Shown here in pieces: positions 1 through 6,904 of a DNA stretch of 14,037 bases (its first letter is position 1; each line of letters starts with the position of its first letter). The notes under the pieces are model-generated. The model saw only the letters and a list, made by a program, of their open reading frames with translations. It ran no database searches and was not told where the DNA came from. This DNA is from UBA7867 sp964579205 (GTDB lineage Bacteria; Bacillota; Clostridia; Christensenellales; UBA1242): assembly GCA_964579205.1 (NCBI GenBank), contig CAZOFH010000017.1:1-14037 (forward strand), written 5' to 3'. Position numbers and translations under genes: made by a program.

Positions 1-190
1 TACACCATTTTTTACAAAAATATCAACTAATTTCGACCACTTTTTCAAAATTTTTCAATTTTTTTAGGGTTCTTTGGCGTTTTGGGGGTGAAAAATGATG
101 AATTTTGCTCTATCATTCTATTGTTTCCGTTCAATTCGCCACGAACCGTACCCGAGAGCCTCACGTAAGCATGCGCGAAGATGCCACACT

Positions 191-208
191 CAGGATGACA
201 GTGGAAGG
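191..208. repeat. Possible diverged dispersed-repeat copy 1
   Basis: Eighteen bases here match 3067-3084 at 14 positions when aligned without gaps, the differences being all transitions; the shared core is ATGACA-R-TGGA. Both lie in intergenic DNA. The preceding sequence (CGCGAAGAT..CACTCAG) recalls small dispersed intergenic repeats I associate with gut bacterial genomes, from memory only. Confidence 0.3.
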
Positions 209-235
209 AAATTGACCTTTAAATAATAATTGCAG

Positions 236-306
236 GTTAGGAGCGCCGCCCCGCCGTGGCGGATTTCCACTTTTTACGGTGCGCCCCCTTGGGTTCGAGT
301 CCTAAC
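236..306 (+). other. GC-rich structured element with tRNA-like T-arm
   Basis: The ends form a perfect 7-bp inverted repeat: GTTAGGA at 236-242 and TCCTAAC at 300-306. Inside are GCGC (243-246) facing GCGC (281-284), CCGT (254-257) facing ACGG (276-279), and GTGG (256-259) facing CCAC (267-270). Bases 289-305 also read as a tRNA T-arm: stem TTGGG/CCTAA around the canonical loop TTCGAGT. No D-arm, anticodon arm or acceptor partner for that T-arm is seen, so this is not a functional tRNA. It may be a decayed tRNA or a mobile palindromic intergenic repeat. Confidence 0.35.
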
Positions 307-310
307 GAAA

Positions 311-337
311 AACAAAAAAAGACACTATTGCAGTGCC
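311..337 (-). terminator. Rho-independent terminator of tRNA-Lys
   Basis: Read on the minus strand, GGCACT, a GCAAT loop and AGTGTC (321-337) form a 6-bp hairpin with one G-U pair, followed directly by a run of seven T (314-320). It lies 20 bases past the CCA end of the tRNA and would also stop read-through from pgi, which has no clear terminator of its own. Confidence 0.8.
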
Positions 338-357
338 TTCTTCTCTTCCTGTAATTT

Positions 358-433
358 TGGTGGACAATCAGGGACTCGAACCCTGGACCCACTGATTAAG
401 AGTCAGTTGCTCTACCAACTGAGCTAATTGTCC
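358..433 (-). tRNA. tRNA-Lys (anticodon CUU)
   Basis: On the minus strand this is a complete 76-nt cloverleaf. The acceptor stem GGACAAT (427-433) pairs with ATTGTCC (362-368). The D-arm contains GCTCAGTTGGTAGAGC. The anticodon stem ACTGA/TCAGT encloses the loop CTCTTAA, giving anticodon CUU, which reads the lysine codon AAG. The T-arm is CAGGG-TTCGAGT-CCCTG. The terminal CCA is encoded after discriminator A. It has its own promoter (453-481) and terminator (311-337). Confidence 0.97.
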
Positions 434-452
434 AAATCGGATATACCCAAAT

Positions 453-481
453 AGTATATCACACAATTAAAATAAATTCAA
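453..481 (-). promoter_or_regulatory. Promoter of tRNA-Lys
   Basis: On the minus strand, TTGAAT (476-481) and TATACT (453-458) are separated by exactly 17 bases. The -10 box ends about 19 bases before the mature tRNA 5' end at 433, predicting a short leader of roughly 12 nt. Five of six bases match the sigma-A -10 consensus, and TTGA of the -35 matches. Confidence 0.7.
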
Positions 482-519
482 GAGTTTTTAACAAATAAAA
501 TCAAAAAATCGCAAAAAAA

Positions 520-1896
520 TTAAATATTTAGCGTATTGTCGCCGCAAATCGACGGTTCTGCATCGATAATACGCGCCACTTCGCGCTTGATACTCTCGAC
601 AGCGGGCTGCCCGAAAGGCGTAATATTGAGCATTTCGGCGGTAAAAAGCATTTTGCAGACAAAGAACATAAACATTTTGCCCAATACTTGCTCATCCACT
701 TTCTCGACCAAAATCGTCTCATTAGGTTTGCCAAACATCTTGAGCGCGCTCTCAGACGACACTCTTTCGACATTCAGCAAATCGCCGAATGTCCTCCCCT
801 TTGACACCTCTTTACCGAAGATTTGGTTTAGCATTTTAGGCAGCGCAAGGTCGTTTTTGAATTTTTGGATGCCGACAAAGGTAAACGTCTTGTCATCGGG
901 TCCTTCAAGATACAGTTGAAACTGGCTATGCTGGACGCTAGGGCCTGTGACCTGAATTGGTGTCTGCCCAATGCGCGCGGTGCCTACCAATTTTTGACCG
1001 TCGCGAGTCAAATCCCTGCCGATACTCTCGCCCCAAAGTTGACAAAACCAGTCATCAAAAACATTGAGCGTCTCGCTATACGGGATTAGCACTGTCATAT
1101 TTTTGCCGTTTTGGTAGTGCCAGAAATTAATTAGCGCGCTGAGCATCGGTGCGTTTTGCCAAACATTAGCATTTTTGCAATGCTCCAGCATCATCTTTGC
1201 CCCGCCGATGAGTGCGTCGACATCCAGCCCAAGCACGGCCGCTGGGAAAAGCCCCACAACGCTCAGCACCGAATAACGGCCGCCAAGTTTGGTAGGAATG
1301 GTGAGCAACCTAAGGTTATTCTCAAATGCATAATTATGCAAAAAATTTTGATTGTCATCGGTCAAAACTACAAAGTGATTGACCCAATCACCCCCCAATC
1401 GCTGTTCACACAAATCACGGATGTACAAAAACTGCGTCATCGTCTCAACGGTCTTGCCGCTCTTGCTGACCACGCAAAAAACAGTCTCGCTCAATTCGAT
1501 AGTATCCAGTAGCCCTGAGATAACCTCGGGGTCGATACTATCCTCTACAAAAAACCTCGGTGCGGTGCGGTCTTTTTTGTCCAAAAAATTATGCCCAGCA
1601 GGCACCAGCGCATCAAAAATCGCCAGACTCCCGAGAGCCGAACCGCCGATACCCAGCACGACGAAATTCTCACACTTCTCGCGCACGTCTGCGGCGAGGC
1701 TTTTTATTTTAGCCAAATCGACATTATCCAAAATATCAAAAACAGCGTTATGCTCCTCTGTCGACTGCGAAAAAACCGCCTCTAGCACCTTGTTTGCCAA
1801 AGGCTGCATATCGGTAATTTGTTGGCGCGAAACACCATTTTGGCTGCCAATATTTTCACTTAAAAGGTTGGTAAAATCATAAATAAGTTTAGTCAT
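520..1896 (-). CDS. pgi: Glucose-6-phosphate isomerase
   Basis: Cytoplasmic enzyme interconverting glucose 6-phosphate and fructose 6-phosphate in glycolysis and gluconeogenesis. The 458-residue product has the length of the short bacterial PGI branch. Two SIS-type sugar-binding halves are visible: GIGGSALG (82-89) and SKSGKTVET (144-152), then the PGI signature GGRYS (205-209). Likely catalytic residues are Glu290 in LWGESIGRD, His323 in VQHSQ, and Lys437 in GQPAVESIK. The ATG at 1894-1896 is preceded by GGGGGAA at good spacing and by a strong promoter (1915-1944). The gene is divergent from alr across a 90-bp gap. Downstream on the same strand is tRNA-Lys; no hairpin terminator is seen between them, so some transcripts may read into the tRNA and stop at 311-337. 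The product assignment is secure. Confidence 0.97.
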   Translation of the reverse strand: MTKLIYDFTNLLSENIGSQNGVSRQQITDMQPLANKVLEAVFSQSTEEHNAVFDILDNVDLAKIKSLAADVREKCENFVVLGIGGSALGSLAIFDALVPAGHNFLDKKDRTAPRFFVEDSIDPEVISGLLDTIELSETVFCVVSKSGKTVETMTQFLYIRDLCEQRLGGDWVNHFVVLTDDNQNFLHNYAFENNLRLLTIPTKLGGRYSVLSVVGLFPAAVLGLDVDALIGGAKMMLEHCKNANVWQNAPMLSALINFWHYQNGKNMTVLIPYSETLNVFDDWFCQLWGESIGRDLTRDGQKLVGTARIGQTPIQVTGPSVQHSQFQLYLEGPDDKTFTFVGIQKFKNDLALPKMLNQIFGKEVSKGRTFGDLLNVERVSSESALKMFGKPNETILVEKVDEQVLGKMFMFFVCKMLFTAEMLNITPFGQPAVESIKREVARIIDAEPSICGDNTLNI

Positions 1897-1914
1897 AAGT
1901 TCCCCCGTTTACTA

Positions 1915-1944
1915 ATTATACATTCGTTGACCAAATAAAGTCAA
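1915..1944 (-). promoter_or_regulatory. Promoter of pgi
   Basis: On the minus strand, TTGACT (1939-1944) and a perfect TATAAT (1915-1920) are 18 bases apart. The transcript would begin near 1908, giving a leader of about a dozen bases containing the GGGGGAA ribosome-binding site. An inverted repeat (1926-1945) overlaps the -35 box and spacer, a position suitable for repression. Confidence 0.75.
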
Positions 1945-1945
1945 C
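1926..1945. promoter_or_regulatory. Operator-like inverted repeat in pgi/alr divergent region
   Basis: GTTGAC (1926-1931) and GTCAAC (1940-1945) form a perfect 6-bp inverted repeat with an 8-bp spacer. It overlaps the pgi -35 box and most of its spacer and lies about 40 bp before the alr start. A further half-site-like TTTGACAAC follows at 1948-1956. The geometry resembles a dimeric repressor site; the regulator is unknown, and coincidence with the -35 sequence is possible. Confidence 0.35.
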
Positions 1946-1986
1946 ACTTTGACAACAAAAATGTATCGAAAATAAAGGAAATTATT

Positions 1987-3033
1987 ATGAATAATCGCTA
2001 TAAAACCATAAATTTGGCACATTTGAGGTCAAATATCAAATTTTTGAAAAGCAAAACCAAAGGCAGCCTGTTTTGCGCCGTCGTCAAAAGTGACGCTTAT
2101 GGGCACGGGATAGACACGATCAGTCCCGCCATCCAAAACTCGGTCGACTACTTTGCAGTATCAGACAATCGCGAGGCAATTCGTGTAAAAAAATTGTGTC
2201 CCGCCACCCCCTGCTTGATCCTCAGCCCACTATCAACTGACGCTCTGCCAGAAGCGATAGTGCACAACGCAACCTTTAGTATACAAAGCCTAAGCGAACT
2301 CAAAATGCTAAATTCGGTCGCAAAGAAACTCAAAAAAGTCTCCTATTTTCATCTACAAATCAACACTGGAATGAATCGTTTTGGGGCGAATTGGGACAGT
2401 GATTTTGAGTGGTTAAAACATAACTTTTCGCACACAAAAATGTCTGGGATTTACTCACATTTGGGCAGTGGTGAAAATCAAGATTGCGCGCGAACGGCTG
2501 CCCAATTTGAGCATTTTGAGGTAGCGACCGCCGCACTACCCCGCCCTGTAATTCGACATATTTGCAACACGCAAAATACAATAAATTTCCCCCACCACAC
2601 GCTAGATATGGTGCGTTGCGGCATAGGAATCTATGGATACGGAAATGAATATTTACAACCGATTATGAATATTTATGCAAAAATCATCGCTATCCAAGAG
2701 GTCAAAAAGGGCGACTATATCGGGTACAGTCTAAACTCAATCGCACACCAAAATATGCGGGTGGCGACCATTGCTATAGGCTATGCTCACGGGATGCCTA
2801 GGCTATGGAGTGAAAAAGGATTCGTGCTAATCGGCGACCGAAAAGCGCGCATTGTCGCAAATATTTGTATGGAAGCCTGCATTATTGATATCAGCCGCAT
2901 ACCTGCAAAAATTGGCGACTATGTGACGATTTTGGGCGACTTACCTACACTAAACGCCGACACAATCGCCCGCGCCTGCCGAACTATTCCATATGAGGTG
3001 CTGACTAATTTTCGGGACATTGATAAAAAATAA
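1987..3033 (+). CDS. alr: Alanine racemase (PLP-dependent)
   Basis: Converts L-alanine to D-alanine for peptidoglycan precursor synthesis. The 348-residue protein has the fold-type III PLP barrel motif AVVKSDAYGHG with the PLP-binding Lys34. Arg131 (GMNRFG) and Arg210 (VRCGIGIYGYG) match the conserved arginines, the latter facing the pyridine nitrogen. The second catalytic base is Tyr266 in AIGYAHG, where the family usually has GYADG. Met295 lies in CMEAC, and the C-terminal RTIPYEVLT is typical. It is somewhat shorter than the usual 360-390 residues, but both ends align, so it looks complete. The ATG follows AAAGGAA with 6-7 bases spacing. A TTGACA (1949-1954) lies upstream but its -10 partner is weak. 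Transcription is convergent with ftsQ, and they share the terminator at 3151-3204. Confidence 0.96.
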   Translation: MNNRYKTINLAHLRSNIKFLKSKTKGSLFCAVVKSDAYGHGIDTISPAIQNSVDYFAVSDNREAIRVKKLCPATPCLILSPLSTDALPEAIVHNATFSIQSLSELKMLNSVAKKLKKVSYFHLQINTGMNRFGANWDSDFEWLKHNFSHTKMSGIYSHLGSGENQDCARTAAQFEHFEVATAALPRPVIRHICNTQNTINFPHHTLDMVRCGIGIYGYGNEYLQPIMNIYAKIIAIQEVKKGDYIGYSLNSIAHQNMRVATIAIGYAHGMPRLWSEKGFVLIGDRKARIVANICMEACIIDISRIPAKIGDYVTILGDLPTLNADTIARACRTIPYEVLTNFRDIDKK

Positions 3034-3066
3034 TTAAAAAATGTAACAATAAATTATAGCCTAACA

Positions 3067-3084
3067 TAGAATGACAATGGAGGG
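3067..3084. repeat. Possible diverged dispersed-repeat copy 2
   Basis: Partner of 191-208, located after alr. Its right end forms the left arm of the perfect GGAGGG/CCCTCC hairpin (3079-3094), which copy 1 lacks. Confidence 0.3.
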
Positions 3085-3094
3085 TCATCCCTCC
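3079..3094. repeat. Small perfect hairpin in alr 3' region
   Basis: GGAGGG (3079-3084), loop TCAT and CCCTCC (3089-3094) form a perfect 6-bp stem. No T-run follows, so it is not a standard terminator. It abuts a stretch (3067-3084) resembling 191-208, suggesting it belongs to a small dispersed repeat. Confidence 0.4.
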
Positions 3095-3150
3095 CATCAA
3101 CAAATCTCTCTTTTCTCTTCCCTCTTTACTCGGCGCCGTAAAAATAAAAG

Positions 3151-3204
3151 GAAGTGCATCGCCCCAACGTGTCAAAAATTTGACGCAGGATGCACTTCTT
3201 TTTT
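3151..3204. terminator. Bidirectional terminator between alr and ftsQ
   Basis: GAAGTGCATC (3151-3160) and GATGCACTTC (3189-3198) form a perfect 10-bp stem. On the plus strand it is followed by six T (3199-3204), suiting alr; on the minus strand it is followed by CTTTTATTTTTA, suiting ftsQ, whose stop codon (3203-3205) overlaps the T-run. The 28-base loop is itself nested: GTCAAA (3171-3176) pairs with TTTGAC (3179-3184). Both convergent genes are closed here. Confidence 0.75.
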
Positions 3205-3976
3205 ATTCATCATAAACGCGCGAAACCAGTTCGCCATTGTTATTCACCAAAACTTCTACTACACAATTTGGATAGTCCTCGGTCGTTAGATAATCAAAAG
3301 TCTTGAGCGCCATTCGCATTTTTGCGCGCGTGTTGGCAAAAGGTTTTTCGAGTTTGACCGTCACGCCCATATGGGTATTGAGAGTCAAGGTTGTTTCGGT
3401 CAGCGTCACGTTAGAAATTATCGCACGAAAATCAATCAAATCGCGCTCCAGTTCCAAAAACGCATTATAGATATTGAGCCAAACGATCTTGCCGAACAAG
3501 TTTATCGTGTCCGCTCTCGCAAAATCCATATCCTTTACCGCGTCGGTATTTACCAAAACAGCATTGGTCTTGGTACTGGTAAAACTATCCACCACTTCCA
3601 AAACCTTGAAATATTCGTCGACTAACGCGAATTTGCCGTTTTTGATAGGCACGGCGTATACCTGTTCGCGTTCTGTCGCGTGCACTTTCATCACATTTGG
3701 CCACACGACCTCGACATTGATGACCCTGACATCAGGGAATGCCGTCTCGATATTTGCGACGGCTTTTTCCCTATCTAGCAAAAATACGCTCTGGTTGGTC
3801 ACACCGCTTTTCTCCAAAAGTTGCCCATTTGACACGCTAGCCAGCGCGGTCGAAGGGGTTTTGTACCAGACGACCTCAGCCTTTTTGACGCAAAAAACAG
3901 CACTTGCCAACACCACAATCAGCGCCACAAACGCCAGAACTGATACAATTACCGCTATTTTACCATTTTTTGACAA
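3203..3976 (-). CDS. ftsQ: Cell division protein FtsQ/DivIB
   Basis: Bitopic membrane protein of the divisome, in Firmicutes called DivIB, acting with FtsL and DivIC at the septum. The 257-residue product has a very short cytoplasmic N-terminus, one transmembrane segment (about 7-29), and an extracytoplasmic POTRA domain (about 33-104) with the typical sequence pattern around LLEKSGV, FPDVRVINVEVVWPN and VHATEREQVYAVP. The FtsQ/DivIB beta domain follows to about residue 230. There is no long cytoplasmic extension. The start is TTG (3974-3976), preceded by AAGGGGG at about 8 bases. It lies 13 bp after murA, so the two are one transcription unit; murA next to ftsQ/divIB is a common arrangement in division and cell wall clusters. 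The family assignment rests on architecture plus POTRA pattern. Confidence 0.88.
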   Translation of the reverse strand: MSKNGKIAVIVSVLAFVALIVVLASAVFCVKKAEVVWYKTPSTALASVSNGQLLEKSGVTNQSVFLLDREKAVANIETAFPDVRVINVEVVWPNVMKVHATEREQVYAVPIKNGKFALVDEYFKVLEVVDSFTSTKTNAVLVNTDAVKDMDFARADTINLFGKIVWLNIYNAFLELERDLIDFRAIISNVTLTETTLTLNTHMGVTVKLEKPFANTRAKMRMALKTFDYLTTEDYPNCVVEVLVNNNGELVSRVYDE

Positions 3977-3989
3977 GATTTCGCCCCCT

Positions 3990-5243
3990 TTAATCCTCTT
4001 TTTTTATACTAGCCCCCAAACTATTAAGCGCCCTATCGAGATGGCTATATCCGCGCTCAATGTGATGAATGTCGCAGACGGTGGTGTAGCCGTGAGCATT
4101 CAGCCCAGCCAAAACCAGACTAGCACCGCCGCGCAAATCCTTTGCATAAACTTCAGCGCCGCTCAAAAAGTGCACACCCTCGACAATAGCCGTCCGCTCT
4201 TTTACTCGGATGCTCGCCCCCATTTTGATAAGTTCTGGCACAAATTTGAAACGCGCCTCAAACAAATTCTCTTGGACTATTGAGCAGCCGCGAGCGACCG
4301 AAAGCAATGCGAGCATCTGCGCCTGAAGGTCGGTAGGAAATCCCGGATACACCGAAGTCTCAATAAACCCCACACTTTTTAAGACCTTAGGGCTCCGCAT
4401 ATAAATTTTATCACTTTTTATACCAAAAACGCAACCAGAATTATGCAATTTGTCAATTAAAGTTATAAAATTTTGCGGCTCGACCCCACAAAGTTCGATT
4501 TTGCCCCCAGTAATAGCCGCCGCGACCAGATAAGTCCCCGCGATAATCCTGTCCGAAATCGGCGTATATTCGCAGCCGTGCAGTTTGTCGACTCCCTCAA
4601 TCTCTATCGCACTCGTACCCGCACCTACGATTTTTGCGCCACATTTATTTAAAAAATTAGCCAAATCGACTATTTCTGGTTCGCGTGCTGGATTGAGAAT
4701 GACTGTTTTATTTTTGCCCAGTACTCCAGCCATCATCAAATTTTCTGTCGCCCCGACGCTAGGGAAATCCAGCACCACCTTGCCCCCACGCATCTCGCTC
4801 GCATCGCAATTAATGATGCCGTGACTTTCTTGGATTTTCACTCCCAAATCCCGCAGCCCTGACAGGTGCAAGTCTATCGGACGCAACCCGATATCGCAGC
4901 CTCCCGGGTAAGCAAGGCGCGCACGCCGAAATCTCGAGAGCAGCGCCCCCATTGTAAAAATAGAAGAACGCAACAGTTTCGCAATCTCGACAGGCACAAA
5001 ATTCGCATTCGCCCCGCTAGCATCAATCACCATTGCGTCGCCCTCAAAAACCACTCTCACACCCAAAGTCTGTAGCACTTTCGCCATATTTTGCACATCG
5101 ACAAAGGCGGGACATTTTCTGATCACCACCTCGCCCGAACACATCAGCGCACCTGCCATTATTGGCAAAATCGCATTTTTTGCGCAATCGACAGAAATTT
5201 GTCCGTCCAACCTATATCCGCCCGTTATTATGTATTTGCTCAA
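3990..5243 (-). CDS. murA: UDP-N-acetylglucosamine 1-carboxyvinyltransferase
   Basis: Transfers enolpyruvate from PEP to UDP-GlcNAc, the first committed step of peptidoglycan synthesis in the cytoplasm. The 417 residues match the family length. Motifs: Lys22 in CAKNAILPI, the catalytic cysteine Cys116 in YPGGCDIGLRP (the fosfomycin-sensitive form; resistant homologues carry Asp), Arg121, Asp305 in FPTDLQAQM, and Arg371 in LRGGASLVLAGL. The C-terminal GYSHLDRALNSLGA is typical. The start is TTG (5241-5243) with GAGG 8-9 bases upstream; no better ATG is in frame near the N-terminus, and MSKYIITGGYRLDG aligns with the usual beginning. It leads a two-gene unit with ftsQ. Firmicutes often have two MurA paralogues; which one this is cannot be told here. 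Confidence 0.97.
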   Translation of the reverse strand: MSKYIITGGYRLDGQISVDCAKNAILPIMAGALMCSGEVVIRKCPAFVDVQNMAKVLQTLGVRVVFEGDAMVIDASGANANFVPVEIAKLLRSSIFTMGALLSRFRRARLAYPGGCDIGLRPIDLHLSGLRDLGVKIQESHGIINCDASEMRGGKVVLDFPSVGATENLMMAGVLGKNKTVILNPAREPEIVDLANFLNKCGAKIVGAGTSAIEIEGVDKLHGCEYTPISDRIIAGTYLVAAAITGGKIELCGVEPQNFITLIDKLHNSGCVFGIKSDKIYMRSPKVLKSVGFIETSVYPGFPTDLQAQMLALLSVARGCSIVQENLFEARFKFVPELIKMGASIRVKERTAIVEGVHFLSGAEVYAKDLRGGASLVLAGLNAHGYTTVCDIHHIERGYSHLDRALNSLGASIKKED

Positions 5244-5306
5244 AAATTTTACCTCATAATATAATTTAGCCCGCCGCCAGCCTTTTTAGACTGCCGCGCG
5301 CCCATA

Positions 5307-5337
5307 ATTATAATATGTAAAAAATGGAATTTAGTCA
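5307..5337 (-). promoter_or_regulatory. Possible promoter of murA-ftsQ
   Basis: On the minus strand there is a perfect TATAAT (5307-5312) about 65 bp upstream of the murA TTG start. The best -35 is TGACTA (5332-5337) at a long 19-base spacing, so the -35 is weak. It lies just past the terminator of the upstream unit (5353-5374), as expected for an independent promoter. Confidence 0.4.
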
Positions 5338-5352
5338 CAGCGCTCACAAAAC

Positions 5353-5374
5353 AAAAAAGCCCCACTTTGTGGGG
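5353..5374 (-). terminator. Terminator of the ogg-NYN unit
   Basis: On the minus strand CCCCAC-AAA-GTGGGG (5360-5374) is a perfect 6-bp GC-rich stem followed by GC and six T (5353-5358). It lies 6 bp after the stop codon of the NYN-domain gene. Confidence 0.92.
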
Positions 5375-5380
5375 ACTAAT

Positions 5381-6031
5381 TTATTTTAAAATCATTAACA
5401 AATCCTCGAGGCTTGAGTACAAATCCGACTCTTCGTCGTCCAAATTATCGCCCTTGGTAGCCAACAATTCCTCGATTTCTGCGACCAAGTCTTGTCTTTG
5501 CGCCTCAGCCTCATCCTCGTCATCGCTATTAATTGCCGAACTACGCGCACTAATGTTACGCAACTTTTCGCTCAACTCACGCTTACTAATCTTACTAGGG
5601 CGGTTGTACTGGATGTCGAGACGCAATTTTTGGTCATACATATGGTCGTTGCCATCTGTGCCCTCGGTGTCCACCGTCATCAAAGTCTTTCCACCAGCGC
5701 GCAAGAAAGACAGCAGCGGCACCAAATCGCCCTCGCCCGTCACAAAGCAATAGCCGTTGATAAAAGGCTTCGCGTGGAACATATTCACGGCGTCAATGAT
5801 GATGCGCGTATCCAACTGCGACTTTGCTCTTTTTTTGTATCTCATCGTAGGGGTTGAGTCGAACCCATACTTTTCTATCAATTCATCAAACTTCATATGC
5901 TTACGCTCATTAAACCCGTAAACCTTGCAGTATGACAATTTGCCAATTTTCCTCACTTGCTCCAAAATATCCTTGAAAACTGGTAAACTAACTTTTGCAT
6001 TATCTATATCAATAAATAAAGCGATTTGCAT
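5381..6031 (-). CDS. NYN-domain (LabA/DUF88-like) putative nuclease
   Basis: Predicted PIN-like RNase-fold protein of 216 residues. The N-terminus ALFIDIDN carries the first acidic pair (Asp8, Asp10). LDTRIIIDAV gives Asp74 and Asp80. TGEGDLVPLLSFLRAGGK (Asp102) corresponds to the usual SGDSDF-x-PLV motif, here with Glu and Gly replacing the common Asp and Ser. The tail (about 168-216) is strongly acidic and probably helical. Two ATGs are close: the first (6035-6037) leaves only one base after GGAGG, while the second (6029-6031) is spaced 7 bases, so the second is chosen. It begins 18 bp after the glycosylase stop, so the two are co-transcribed and end at 5353-5374. Substrate is unknown; NYN proteins are linked to RNA cleavage, but activity here is inferred only from motifs. 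Confidence 0.82.
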   Translation of the reverse strand: MQIALFIDIDNAKVSLPVFKDILEQVRKIGKLSYCKVYGFNERKHMKFDELIEKYGFDSTPTMRYKKRAKSQLDTRIIIDAVNMFHAKPFINGYCFVTGEGDLVPLLSFLRAGGKTLMTVDTEGTDGNDHMYDQKLRLDIQYNRPSKISKRELSEKLRNISARSSAINSDDEDEAEAQRQDLVAEIEELLATKGDNLDDEESDLYSSLEDLLMILK

Positions 6032-6049
6032 ATACATTCCTCCGAAATT

Positions 6050-6898
6050 TTATTTTAATTTAATATTTTTCCTTTTGTAATAAAACAAGTACTGCTGACA
6101 GTAGCCGCTATCCGCACCAAACTGCTCGACGAACCAATCAGCGATCTTCTGCCGACTGCTGAGCGCCCCGCCAAAATCCTCTCGATAGACCCTGTCAATC
6201 CAAGTATCCACAGGGAAAACGTCGTATCGTCCCAAGCCAAAGAGTAGGATGCAATCGGCAACCTTGGGGCCCACACCCTTTAGCGACAAAAGTATTTGCC
6301 TAGCCGCGTGCGTGTTAGGCGCATTCTCTAGCGCCTCGACAATCCCGTCATCCTTTAGCCGTCCGATAGTCTCGACTAGATACTTCGCCCGATACCCGCA
6401 ACCGAAACTAGCAAAGTCCTCCTCGGTCGCGCGCGCCAACTGCTCTATCGTAGGGAACGCATATCCCCAAGCAGTTTTCTCCCCAAAGCGCTCACATATC
6501 GCCTCTACCGACTTGCGAATGCGCGGAATGTTGTTGTTGGCAGAGATGATAAAATTGATGATGACCTCGCACAAAGGCTGCCGCATCAATCGCACTCCCC
6601 TGCCGTATTCCAAGGCAGGACGCAGCACCTCGAGCCCGCTTAGCCTAGACAAAATCCCGTCATAATCCGTCTCGAAATCAAAAAATTCTACAAAATGGGC
6701 AGGATGAGATGAATGAATTACATAAGTCGCATCGCCTGTTTGCTCGAGCACGGCATACTCCGCCCCCGTGGCGACCCACCACTTATTCGGCGCAAGCGCA
6801 CCAAAGCGGAAGAGTTGCCCACTGGTCAGAGTGCTCTCTGGGTCAAAAGTGTCAGCATTTTTTAGGCGAATGCAGTCTTGCTCTATTACATAATCCAT
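6050..6898 (-). CDS. ogg: 8-oxoguanine DNA glycosylase, OGG1-type
   Basis: Base-excision repair enzyme that removes oxidised guanine and nicks the strand. The 282-residue protein has the OGG N-terminal domain (VIEQDCIRLKN, SGQLFRF at 26-32), SANNNIPRI (119-127), and the helix-hairpin-helix GPD module LKGVGPKVADC (206-216) with catalytic Lys212 and Asp231 in VFPVDTWIDR. There is no C-terminal Fe-S cysteine cluster, as expected for OGG rather than Nth/MutY. The start at 6896-6898 is chosen because the family N-terminus begins there. Extending to an upstream TTG (6944-6946) adds 16 hydrophobic residues without a ribosome-binding site. No Shine-Dalgarno sequence precedes the ATG; an extended -10 box sits immediately upstream, suggesting a leaderless mRNA. 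It is followed 18 bp later by the NYN gene. The 89-bp gap to the IMPase-family gene holds no clear terminator. Confidence 0.93.
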   Translation of the reverse strand: MDYVIEQDCIRLKNADTFDPESTLTSGQLFRFGALAPNKWWVATGAEYAVLEQTGDATYVIHSSHPAHFVEFFDFETDYDGILSRLSGLEVLRPALEYGRGVRLMRQPLCEVIINFIISANNNIPRIRKSVEAICERFGEKTAWGYAFPTIEQLARATEEDFASFGCGYRAKYLVETIGRLKDDGIVEALENAPNTHAARQILLSLKGVGPKVADCILLFGLGRYDVFPVDTWIDRVYREDFGGALSSRQKIADWFVEQFGADSGYCQQYLFYYKRKNIKLK

Positions 6899-6904
6899 AC
6901 ATAT

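Larger units (their letters stand above)
1..310. other. Intergenic region without a protein gene
   Basis: No convincing coding region is seen on either strand. The first 120 bases are A/T-rich homopolymer-like sequence. Bases 120-210 include a stretch that may be a diverged copy of a small dispersed repeat (a related copy is at 3067-3084). Bases 236-306 form a GC-rich, self-complementary element, annotated separately. The neighbouring tRNA-Lys on the minus strand ends just to the right and terminates at 311-337. Confidence 0.6.

Noticed and set aside
230..427. 65-residue plus-strand reading frame
   Set aside because: It runs through the GC-rich element and antisense through the tRNA-Lys gene; no ribosome-binding site or family resemblance.
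358..433. tRNA-Lys 3' end as an integration attachment site
   Set aside because: No integrase gene and no second copy of the tRNA 3' end are visible in the window.
3474..4283. 269-residue plus-strand frame opposite ftsQ and murA
   Set aside because: Antisense shadow of two recognised genes; low-complexity Ser/Thr-rich translation, no ribosome-binding site logic.
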